DNA of 64,000 bases from Competibacter_A sp002352125 (GTDB taxonomy: Bacteria; Pseudomonadota; Gammaproteobacteria; Competibacterales; Competibacteraceae), in assembly GCA_035441325.1 (NCBI GenBank), contig DAOROA010000016.1, forward strand, positions 14,590-78,589, in the 5' to 3' direction. The notes below the pieces were generated by a model that was not told the DNA's origin, did no database searches, and saw nothing but the letters and a program-made list of their open reading frames with translations. Shown here piece after piece: positions 32,542-39,970 of this stretch (its first letter is position 1; each line of letters opens with the position of its first letter). A program made the translations under genes and the position numbers.

Positions 32542-35500
32542 ATGAATCAGCATGCAAGGGATGGATTATTAACCATAGTTTTGACTAGTTATAACTATGC
32601 TCATTTTATTAGAGAAGCAGTACAATCCGTCGTCGATCAAACCTGTCCGGAATGGCGATTAGTCATCTTCGATAATCGATCTACGGACAATACGATGGAA
32701 GTTCTTAAACCATTCTTGCAAGATCCGCGTATTAGCCTAGTGGTGCGAGACGAAAACATTGGTGCGAGAAATAATCATATCCTCGCGCTACGCAGCGTGA
32801 ACACGGAATTTGTCGCAACGCTGCAAGCGGATGACTTTCTCGATAAAACATTTGTCGAGATGGCCATGCGTCAGTTCCATCAACATCCCAGCGCGCCATT
32901 TGTTTTTTTCAACTGGCACCATTTTTTAGATAACTCTAAGCAAATCAATTATCATAATCGGCATCCCTTTTCACCAAATCGCTCTGGCCCGTTGCGCATT
33001 GGCCCTTTTCTCACCGTTTGTAATTTTGTCCCTTTTCATATGGCGGTGTTTCGCACTCATTGTCTAATGAGCGTATTTGATTGGGTCATTGATTCGCCAC
33101 TCACTCAATTGGGCGAGCAATTTGTGCTCAAGATGATTGAGGATGCATATGGCTATGGCTGTTACTCCGGCACCTTGGGAGGATATTGGCGTCGGCATGG
33201 CAGACAATTGACGATCCAGCATATAGATTCTTCGGTAGCCGACATCGAGGAGCCGATGGAAAGGCACTGGTATGTTACAAAAGCGCCGAATCCGGATTAT
33301 GTCAACGCATTTTTGGCGCTGGTCACGTTTGTTCGCTATTGCAGTCGCATCAGCTACAGGGCGGCGGTAGACTGGCTTGTCGATAAAGGCGGTGCCCGTT
33401 ATGCCGAGAGCGTTGGTATTCCGATTACCCAAGAACGGGATCGGTTGCAGTCCATCGCGTTGACTGTCGCGCTTAAATATACAACCTATACCTTGATTTC
33501 CTTGCTGGAGGAAAATGATCTTGAGTGCTGGCTGAGCGATATGAATTGCCAGCCTACCCTGGAAGGCTTGCAGTCGAAACTGGAAGGCGTCATGGTGCGA
33601 GAAGGTGAAACCTTCTTGAATTCGGCTGAAATTAGCGACATCTGCGCCAAGGTCGAGGGTAAATGGAAACGCGCAGCTTCCATCTATGGACGCTGGATCG
33701 AGCGGCGGCTGGTGGGAGAAGGATGGGCGGAAATCGTGGCGGAACGCTGGATGAAGCGGTGGTTGGTGCAGCCGACGTTTCATCTGGTGGTCTGGTGCGA
33801 ACCGGGCCAGCAAGGGGCGCTGGCCGACACGCTCGACTCCTTTGGCCAGCAACTCTACGATCGCTGGGGGGTGAGCGTGCTGGCGCCGTTCGAGTGTCCC
33901 GACGCCGGTTTCGCCGAGCTGCCCAACCTCGAATGGGTGAAGGTCGAAGCGGACGCTGACGCTGCGCTGCGCGACGTGCTGGAGGCGTCGGCGCTGGACT
34001 GGTTTGCCCTGTTGGAGCCGGGCGACCGGCTGGCGCCGCATGCTTTGCTCAAAAGCGCCGATTACATCAACCGCGATCCGGCGTGGCGGTTCATCTATTT
34101 CGACGAAGACCGGCTCGATGCGCGCGGCCAGCGCCGCGATCCGGTGTTCCGGCCGGATTTCGATCCCGAGCTGCTGCTGGCGACCCACTATCTGGGCGAT
34201 TGCTGCCTGATGCATCGGGGCAGCGCGCTGGCGGATGGCGCCTTGGCCTACGTGCCGGGCGTGACCACGTTCCAGGCGGCCCTGCGGGTGCTCGAACATT
34301 ACGGTCCGGCCGCCATCGGCCACCTCGCCGACGTGCTCTACCATCGCGCCGCGACGCGAGCGGAAGTCGCCGATCCGAGCATCGTGGCGTGGACGCGGCG
34401 GGAGCTGATCGAGCAATATCTCGCCAGTAGCGGCGTTGCCGCCGTCGTCGAGGAGGCGTTGCTGCCCGGTACTTGGCGGGTGGTGTATCAGCATCGCCGC
34501 CAGCCGAAAGTCTCGATCATCATTCTGGCCAAAGACGCTCTAGACTGGCTGGATCGTTGCCTGCGTCGCGTGCTGGGCCAAACCGTTTATCCCGACTACG
34601 AAGTCTTGATAGTGGATTGCGGCAGCGAGGTAGACGACACGCTGGACTTGTACGCCGAACTGGAGAAACGGTATCCGGATCGCTTCCGGGTCATCGCCGC
34701 GCAGGGGCCATTTTCGGTATCGGCATATCGGAACCAGGGCGCGAACCAGGCGCGGGGCGACGTGCTGGTATTTTTGTCCGCATCGGCTTTGGTGATACAA
34801 CCGCAATGGCTTGAGCGGCTGCTGAATCACGCGTTTCGCGACGAGATCGGTATCGTCGGCGCGCGCATGACCACGCCGGATCGAACCAATCCGTTTATCC
34901 ATGGCACGGCTCAGTTGTTGGGCCTGCGCGGAGTGGTGGGACCGCTGTTTAGCAACTTGACGCTGAAGGCGCCCGGACCCTTGGGGCGAGCCCAAATCGA
35001 TCAAACGGTTTCGGCGGTCAGCGCCGAGTGTCTGGCAGTTCGGCGGCAGGTATTCGAGTCGCTGGGTGGTTTTGGGGAAAGCTTCGTGGTTGCCCACGCG
35101 GATACCGATCTGTGCCTGCGCGCCGCCGAGAAAGGTTATCGCACGGTATGGACACCGTTCGCCAATCTGGCTTGGTTGGGCGAGTATCCCCTGGCGACCG
35201 GTTTCAGCCACGATGAGATGGTCAAGCACACCCAGGCCGATGCAGATCGAATGTTCGAGCGCTGGTTGCCCCGCCTGGGTACGGATCCGGCCTACAATCC
35301 CAATCTCAGTCTCGTCGAAGCTCACGAGATCGAAGCGGACTTCGCGCCCGGTTGGGATACGGCCTTCCATGATCGTCCCCGCCTGCTCGGTTTTCCGGGC
35401 GATGAATCGGGTTGCGGGCTTTATCGCGTCTATGCGCCGCTGTGGCTGCTGGAACATCAGGCCCGCGCCGAATGCACTTTGGTCAGGCTCAATAACCGAC

Positions 35501-36360
35501 CGCTGGAATTAGCGGAACTGGAGCGGCTGGCACCCGACACCATCTTTTATCAATCGACGGTCGCCGATCTCGGCCTGGCGGCGATGCGGCGTTATCGCCG
35601 TTTTCACCCTTCCTCCTTCAAGGTATTCGATCTGGATGATCTCAAGCACAACGTGCCCGATGCCAACAGCCTCAAGGAGCGGCTGATCCGGGATATGAAG
35701 TACCGTCACCGGATGGCCTTGCGAGAATGCGACCGGTTGATCGTCTCCACCGAGCCGCTAGCCGAAGCGTGCCGCCAATGGATCGATGATATTCGGGTGG
35801 TGCCCAATCGGCTGGAACGGGCTCGTTGGGGTCATTTGCAAAATCGTCGCCGGATCGGTCCGAAACCGCGGGTCGGCTGGGCCGGCGCGCAGCAGCATCA
35901 CGGCGATCTGGCGTTCATCGCGGATGTGGTCAGGCAAACCCGGGACGAGGTGGACTGGGTATTCTTCGGCATGTGCCTCGACGAACTTCGCCCTTTCGTG
36001 AAAGAAGTCCACGATTGGGTGCATCTTAACGACTACCCGGCCAAATTGGCTTCTCTCGATCTGGATCTGGCGGTGGCGCCGCTGGAACAACATCCTTTCA
36101 ATGAAGCCAAGAGCAACCTGCGCATTCTGGAGCACGGTATCCTCGGCCGGTCGATGGTGTGCACCGACATTTATCCCTATCGCGATGCGCCGGTGAAACG
36201 GGTGCCGAACGAAACCGGTGCTTGGGTGGACGCCATCCGGGAACGGATTCACGACCTGGACGCGGCCGAGCGAGAAGGCGATGCGCTGCGGGCCTGGGTG
36301 ATTAAAAGCTATATTCTGGACGATCACACCGACGAGTGGTTGAGCGCGTTGAGGCCGTAG
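32542..36360 (+). CDS. Large multi-domain glycosyltransferase (GT2 - spacer module - GT2 - GT4-like)
   Basis: A 1272-residue cytoplasmic protein. A GT2 domain occupies ~1-240 (LLTIVLTSYNYAHFIREAVQ and LQADDFLD as the DXD-like site). Then comes a module at ~400-602 resembling the degenerate GT2 halves with IYFDEDRLDARGQRRDP. A second GT2 domain starts near 653 (KVSIIILAKDALDWLDRCL, VDCGSE). A C-terminal GT-B-like region starts near 950 (RLLGFPGDESGCGLYRVYAP, VFDLDDL, VVPNRLE). Residues 400-602 are encoded by a 607-bp segment repeated in the next gene. Roughly the first 1.1 kb is AT-rich and the rest GC-rich, so the gene looks mosaic. It likely builds several linkages of the glycan. Confidence 0.85.
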   Translation: MNQHARDGLLTIVLTSYNYAHFIREAVQSVVDQTCPEWRLVIFDNRSTDNTMEVLKPFLQDPRISLVVRDENIGARNNHILALRSVNTEFVATLQADDFLDKTFVEMAMRQFHQHPSAPFVFFNWHHFLDNSKQINYHNRHPFSPNRSGPLRIGPFLTVCNFVPFHMAVFRTHCLMSVFDWVIDSPLTQLGEQFVLKMIEDAYGYGCYSGTLGGYWRRHGRQLTIQHIDSSVADIEEPMERHWYVTKAPNPDYVNAFLALVTFVRYCSRISYRAAVDWLVDKGGARYAESVGIPITQERDRLQSIALTVALKYTTYTLISLLEENDLECWLSDMNCQPTLEGLQSKLEGVMVREGETFLNSAEISDICAKVEGKWKRAASIYGRWIERRLVGEGWAEIVAERWMKRWLVQPTFHLVVWCEPGQQGALADTLDSFGQQLYDRWGVSVLAPFECPDAGFAELPNLEWVKVEADADAALRDVLEASALDWFALLEPGDRLAPHALLKSADYINRDPAWRFIYFDEDRLDARGQRRDPVFRPDFDPELLLATHYLGDCCLMHRGSALADGALAYVPGVTTFQAALRVLEHYGPAAIGHLADVLYHRAATRAEVADPSIVAWTRRELIEQYLASSGVAAVVEEALLPGTWRVVYQHRRQPKVSIIILAKDALDWLDRCLRRVLGQTVYPDYEVLIVDCGSEVDDTLDLYAELEKRYPDRFRVIAAQGPFSVSAYRNQGANQARGDVLVFLSASALVIQPQWLERLLNHAFRDEIGIVGARMTTPDRTNPFIHGTAQLLGLRGVVGPLFSNLTLKAPGPLGRAQIDQTVSAVSAECLAVRRQVFESLGGFGESFVVAHADTDLCLRAAEKGYRTVWTPFANLAWLGEYPLATGFSHDEMVKHTQADADRMFERWLPRLGTDPAYNPNLSLVEAHEIEADFAPGWDTAFHDRPRLLGFPGDESGCGLYRVYAPLWLLEHQARAECTLVRLNNRPLELAELERLAPDTIFYQSTVADLGLAAMRRYRRFHPSSFKVFDLDDLKHNVPDANSLKERLIRDMKYRHRMALRECDRLIVSTEPLAEACRQWIDDIRVVPNRLERARWGHLQNRRRIGPKPRVGWAGAQQHHGDLAFIADVVRQTRDEVDWVFFGMCLDELRPFVKEVHDWVHLNDYPAKLASLDLDLAVAPLEQHPFNEAKSNLRILEHGILGRSMVCTDIYPYRDAPVKRVPNETGAWVDAIRERIHDLDAAEREGDALRAWVIKSYILDDHTDEWLSALRP
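33740..34346 (+). repeat. 607-bp direct repeat, copy A (in 1272-residue glycosyltransferase)
   Basis: Matches 37305-37911 with an offset of 3565 bases. Several overlapping reading frames translate identically in the two copies, so the DNA appears identical over the whole length. Both ends are sharp: bases diverge at 33739/37304 and at 34347/37912. The repeat is in the same reading frame in both genes. Confidence 0.93.
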
Positions 36361-36364
36361 GGAC

Positions 36365-38041
36365 GTGGAAGCCCCAGCCGCGAATGCATGCCGACCCTTG
36401 TTGTCGATCATCATCTGTAGCATCGATGAGGGCCGCTTCGCGCAGGTCGCCCGGAACTACCGCGAGTTGCTCGCGGCCATTCCCCATGAAATCCTTCGCA
36501 TTAGCGACGCAGCTTCGCTAGCCGAAGGCTACAATCGCGGCATCGCGCGCAGTCGCGGCGATTATCTGATTTTGTCGCACGACGATATCGAAATCTGGAC
36601 TGCCGATTTTGGCGAGCGTCTTTTGCGGCATTTGGACCGCTGTGACATGGTGGGTGTGGCCGGTACGGATTTGCTGGTCGACACCGGCTGTCATTCCAAA
36701 ACCTGGAAATACACCAGTTGGGGAGCGGCTGGACTCGGGCATGTTTTCGGCCAGATCGTGCTGCCCCTCGAAGGTGATTACGCGATTCAGGTGTACGGCG
36801 CACCGGCGGCGCTGGTCGGTGGGATGCAAGCCCTGGATGGCGTGTTTATCGCCATGCGGAAAGCAGTGGCTGAAACCTTGCGTTTCGACGACGAAAACTT
36901 CGATGGTTTTCATCTCTATGATCTCGATTTCACCTATCGCGCTTTCCTAAATGGCTTCAACCTGGGTGTGTTGACCGACATCGTCCTCGTCCATCGCTCG
37001 GAAGGCCGCTACGATGAACGATGGCTTGGTTATCACCGCCGGTTTTTGAGCAAGTTCGAAAGCGTTCTCCCCAAAATGCTGCCGCGCGCCTGGCAACAGG
37101 CATTCGTGGTGTTTCGACATCCCAGCGAAGTGATGGATTTTTACGGCGGCACGGCCGGGAGAGCACCGCAGTTCGTTAGCGCGGCCGGTAACCAAGCGAC
37201 AAACCGGCCAGGCGCCTGCAACGGGACGCTGGATCCGGTTTTTTATAGGCGCTGGTGCGAATGGCAGCAACGGTGGATCGAAGAGACTTGGGCCGAGATG
37301 GCGACGGAACGCTGGATGAAGCGGTGGTTGGTGCAGCCGACGTTTCATCTGGTGGTCTGGTGCGAACCGGGCCAGCAAGGGGCGCTGGCCGACACGCTCG
37401 ACTCCTTTGGCCAGCAACTCTACGATCGCTGGGGGGTGAGCGTGCTGGCGCCGTTCGAGTGTCCCGACGCCGGTTTCGCCGAGCTGCCCAACCTCGAATG
37501 GGTGAAGGTCGAAGCGGACGCTGACGCTGCGCTGCGCGACGTGCTGGAGGCGTCGGCGCTGGACTGGTTTGCCCTGTTGGAGCCGGGCGACCGGCTGGCG
37601 CCGCATGCTTTGCTCAAAAGCGCCGATTACATCAACCGCGATCCGGCGTGGCGGTTCATCTATTTCGACGAAGACCGGCTCGATGCGCGCGGCCAGCGCC
37701 GCGATCCGGTGTTCCGGCCGGATTTCGATCCCGAGCTGCTGCTGGCGACCCACTATCTGGGCGATTGCTGCCTGATGCATCGGGGCAGCGCGCTGGCGGA
37801 TGGCGCCTTGGCCTACGTGCCGGGCGTGACCACGTTCCAGGCGGCCCTGCGGGTGCTCGAACATTACGGTCCGGCCGCCATCGGCCACCTCGCCGACGTG
37901 CTCTACCATCGATCTTTCGCCCGTGCTCAGGTTGCAGATATCGCAGCCATCGCACGGATGCGCCAACAGCTCGCAGAAGAACAGCTCACGCGCCGAAAAA
38001 CCGCTCGCGTGGCCCAAGACGGGCCGCTTCCCGACGTTTGA
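36365..38041 (+). CDS. Glycosyltransferase sharing a module with its neighbour
   Basis: A 558-residue protein. Residues ~11-250 are a GT2-like domain of the StrF/Glyco_tranf_2_5 type: LLSIIICSIDEGRFAQVARN, EGYNRGIARSRGDYLILSHDDIEI with the DD metal site, ALDGVFIAMRK, then DLDFTYRAF. Residues ~314-516 are identical to residues 400-602 of the preceding protein. The last ~40 residues are a diverged counterpart of the sequence that leads into the second GT2 in the neighbour, so this protein looks cut short after the module. It starts with GTG at 36365, five bases after the previous stop. Confidence 0.83.
   Translation: MEAPAANACRPLLSIIICSIDEGRFAQVARNYRELLAAIPHEILRISDAASLAEGYNRGIARSRGDYLILSHDDIEIWTADFGERLLRHLDRCDMVGVAGTDLLVDTGCHSKTWKYTSWGAAGLGHVFGQIVLPLEGDYAIQVYGAPAALVGGMQALDGVFIAMRKAVAETLRFDDENFDGFHLYDLDFTYRAFLNGFNLGVLTDIVLVHRSEGRYDERWLGYHRRFLSKFESVLPKMLPRAWQQAFVVFRHPSEVMDFYGGTAGRAPQFVSAAGNQATNRPGACNGTLDPVFYRRWCEWQQRWIEETWAEMATERWMKRWLVQPTFHLVVWCEPGQQGALADTLDSFGQQLYDRWGVSVLAPFECPDAGFAELPNLEWVKVEADADAALRDVLEASALDWFALLEPGDRLAPHALLKSADYINRDPAWRFIYFDEDRLDARGQRRDPVFRPDFDPELLLATHYLGDCCLMHRGSALADGALAYVPGVTTFQAALRVLEHYGPAAIGHLADVLYHRSFARAQVADIAAIARMRQQLAEEQLTRRKTARVAQDGPLPDV
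37305..37911 (+). repeat. 607-bp direct repeat, copy B (in 558-residue glycosyltransferase)
   Basis: Second copy of the segment at 33740-34346. It starts within a CGGAACGCTGG string and ends at CTCTACCATCG. Flanking protein sequence on both sides is homologous but diverged between the two genes, which points to recent gene conversion of the core or duplication with selection. Confidence 0.93.
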
Positions 38042-38417
38042 CAGGCCGTGCACTGAAACATCGTTGCCAGTTCTCCTGAAGGAGAGGCGACTGCTGGCTC
38101 ATCGCTACAGAGCTGCCAGCCAAAGCCTGTCGGTCGTGAATCAGCGCCATTTTTAGGGGTGCCCAGCTAACTGGAACGGGCTCTGGCACTATCTCCAAAG
38201 CCGTTGGTGGCTGAGAATCGAAGCCAAAAATTCGGTTATACCGACGCTAACAGTACTGCTGGGGAAGGTCAGGCAAGAAGCCACACAAAAAATACATAAG
38301 ATTTTTTTGCGAGACACTAAAGTAAATTTCCCAAGGGCCGATATAGAAATCAAAGCCCGGGTGATCCGGGATCAGCAAGCGACCTCAAAATAGCGATTTT
38401 TGCCTAGGAGCATAGTC
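38042..38417. other. fliC leader region
   Basis: About 376 bases between the last glycosyltransferase and fliC. The right end holds the sigma-28 promoter and a long leader. I see no gene in the left part. No clear terminator for the glycan operon was found, though an A-rich tract and a T7 run occur at 38285-38308. Confidence 0.5.
38318..38344 (+). promoter_or_regulatory. Sigma-28 (FliA) promoter of fliC
   Basis: TAAAGTAA at 38318-38325 and GCCGATAT at 38337-38344 are separated by exactly 11 bases, a strong FliA-type promoter. The fliC start codon is 73 bases downstream, preceded by TAGGAG. Confidence 0.93.
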
Positions 38418-39296
38418 ATGGCCCTCGTAGTCAATACCAACGTCTCTGCCTTTAACGCTCAGAATCAGTTGACCAAAACCAACAACATGATGCAAACCGC
38501 GATGGAGCGGCTGACCTCTGGCTTGCGCATCAACAACGCCAAGGACGATGCTGCCGGTCTGGCCATCGGCAACACCATGAACGCCCAACTTCGCGGCATG
38601 AGCCAGGCCATGCGCAATGCCAACGATGGTATTTCTTTAGCGCAAACGGCCGAAGGTGCCATGGACGAAACCAACAGCATCCTGCAGCGGATGCGCGAGT
38701 TAGGAGTACAGGCCGCCAACGATACCAACACCAGCGGTGATCGCCAGAAGATTGCCGAGGAAATCTCGGCGCTGTCCAGCGAAGTAGATCGTATCGCCAA
38801 TACCACAACCTTCAATGGTCAGAAAATCTTGGCTTCCGCTAGCACCGCCGGCTACGCCATTCAGGTCGATGCCTCGGTGGCCACGACCGGTACGGGCACC
38901 ATTCAGGTCACCGTCGCCAGTGCCGCTACTCTGAGCGGCTTGGGTGGAGCCTCGGCGAGTGTATTGGTGGGAACGACCAGCATGGCCGGAGCCTCGGCTC
39001 AGATCAGTTCGCAGTCGGCCGCGATGAACTTTGTTGCAGCCATCGATATGGCGCTCGGCAACGTCAACACGATGCGCGCTCAATTCGGTGCGGTGCAGAA
39101 TCGCTTGGGCAGCGCCATCAGCAACTTACAGAATGTCTCCGAAAATATAACTGCTGCCAAATCCCGCATCATGGACGCTGACTTCGCGGCGGAAGTGGCG
39201 AACAACAGCCGGGCGCAGATCCTGCAACAGGCTGGCACCGCGATGCTGTCGCAAGCCAATCAGTCGCAACAGAGCGTGCTCTCGCTGTTGCGGTAA
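38418..39296 (+). CDS. fliC: Flagellin FliC (short type)
   Basis: Filament subunit of 292 residues. The N-terminal D0/D1 region (MALVVNTNVSAFNAQNQL, ERLTSGLRINNAKDDAAGLA, MRELGVQAAND) and the C-terminal D1/D0 region (NRLGSAISNLQNVSENITAA, RIMDADFAAE, ending in QSQQSVLSLLR) are complete. The central part (~140-205) is short and rich in Ser, Thr, Ala and Gly, so the variable D2/D3 domains are essentially absent. The Ser/Thr-rich surface could carry O-glycans made by the adjacent island, but that is inference. The ATG at 38418 follows TAGGAG. A hairpin terminator follows the gene. Confidence 0.96.
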   Translation: MALVVNTNVSAFNAQNQLTKTNNMMQTAMERLTSGLRINNAKDDAAGLAIGNTMNAQLRGMSQAMRNANDGISLAQTAEGAMDETNSILQRMRELGVQAANDTNTSGDRQKIAEEISALSSEVDRIANTTTFNGQKILASASTAGYAIQVDASVATTGTGTIQVTVASAATLSGLGGASASVLVGTTSMAGASAQISSQSAAMNFVAAIDMALGNVNTMRAQFGAVQNRLGSAISNLQNVSENITAAKSRIMDADFAAEVANNSRAQILQQAGTAMLSQANQSQQSVLSLLR

Positions 39297-39321
39297 ACCG
39301 AATCACCCAAGGTGGTGAGAG

Positions 39322-39358
39322 ACGGGATCCGGGATTAAAAGAATCTCCCGGGTCCCGT
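39322..39358 (+). terminator. Hairpin after fliC
   Basis: ACGGGATCCGGGATT (39322-39336) pairs with AATCTCCCGGGTCCCGT (39342-39358), with a small bulge and a G-T pair, around a 5-base loop. It is followed by TTT. It probably terminates or attenuates the abundant fliC message before flaG. Confidence 0.7.
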
Positions 39359-39381
39359 TTACCACGTAGGGAGGAAATACG

Positions 39382-39921
39382 ATGAGCGATCTTAGCATAC
39401 GCAGCTTTTCCGGCGCGGCCCCCCCAACGGTTGCGCGCCCTGCGCCTCCCGAGCCTCCCGCAGTGCAGCAGGCGGTAGCCCAACCGTTAACCGGTCCCCA
39501 ATCCGCCATCACGCAAGCGCCCGATGCCGCGAACGCGCAGTGGCGTAACCAGCGCAACGGTAATGCGAACGTCCAGCTGCAGCAGGAATCGACGGCGGGG
39601 CAGCAGCAATCCGCAAGCACCGCAACCAGCGAGCGCTTGACGGATACCGTGAATTATCTGAACCAGTTCTTGCAGCGTTTCGATACGTCCTTGCAATTCG
39701 ATGTCAACAACCAGTATGGCGAAATGGTCGTGCGTATCGTCGACCGCCAAACCAAGGATGTGATACGTCAGATTCCTTCGGAAGAAACCCTGGCATTTGC
39801 TAGATTTTTCAAAGAAATGGATGAACATGGCCAGAGTCTGCCCAAATCGTCTCAAAGTTCGGCCATGCCGGATGGTCAGCGCTTGAAGGTAGAGGGCTTG
39901 TTGTTGAACACCAAGATTTGA
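39382..39921 (+). CDS. flaG: FlaG family protein
   Basis: A 179-residue protein whose C-terminal ~75 residues are a FlaG domain: LTDTVNYLNQFLQRFDTSLQ, FDVNNQYGEMVVRIVDRQTK, DVIRQIPSEETLAFARFF. The N-terminal ~90 residues are Ala/Gln/Pro-rich low complexity, longer than in many FlaG proteins. FlaG influences filament length and is commonly located between fliC and fliD, as here. GGAGG is well placed before the ATG. Confidence 0.92.
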   Translation: MSDLSIRSFSGAAPPTVARPAPPEPPAVQQAVAQPLTGPQSAITQAPDAANAQWRNQRNGNANVQLQQESTAGQQQSASTATSERLTDTVNYLNQFLQRFDTSLQFDVNNQYGEMVVRIVDRQTKDVIRQIPSEETLAFARFFKEMDEHGQSLPKSSQSSAMPDGQRLKVEGLLLNTKI

Positions 39922-39970
39922 TCGGCGATAACCTGGTTTCCACGAACGCGGTATCGGGAGGAGCGCAAAC

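Noticed and set aside
33064..34494. 476-codon antisense frame in the 1272-residue glycosyltransferase gene, and a similar one at 36947-38053
   Set aside because: Both are antisense to recognised glycosyltransferases. Their mutual similarity is explained entirely by the 607-bp DNA repeat.
38042..38310. A small gene between the last glycosyltransferase and fliC
   Set aside because: Only short frames without ribosome-binding sites or recognisable sequence; treated as leader region.
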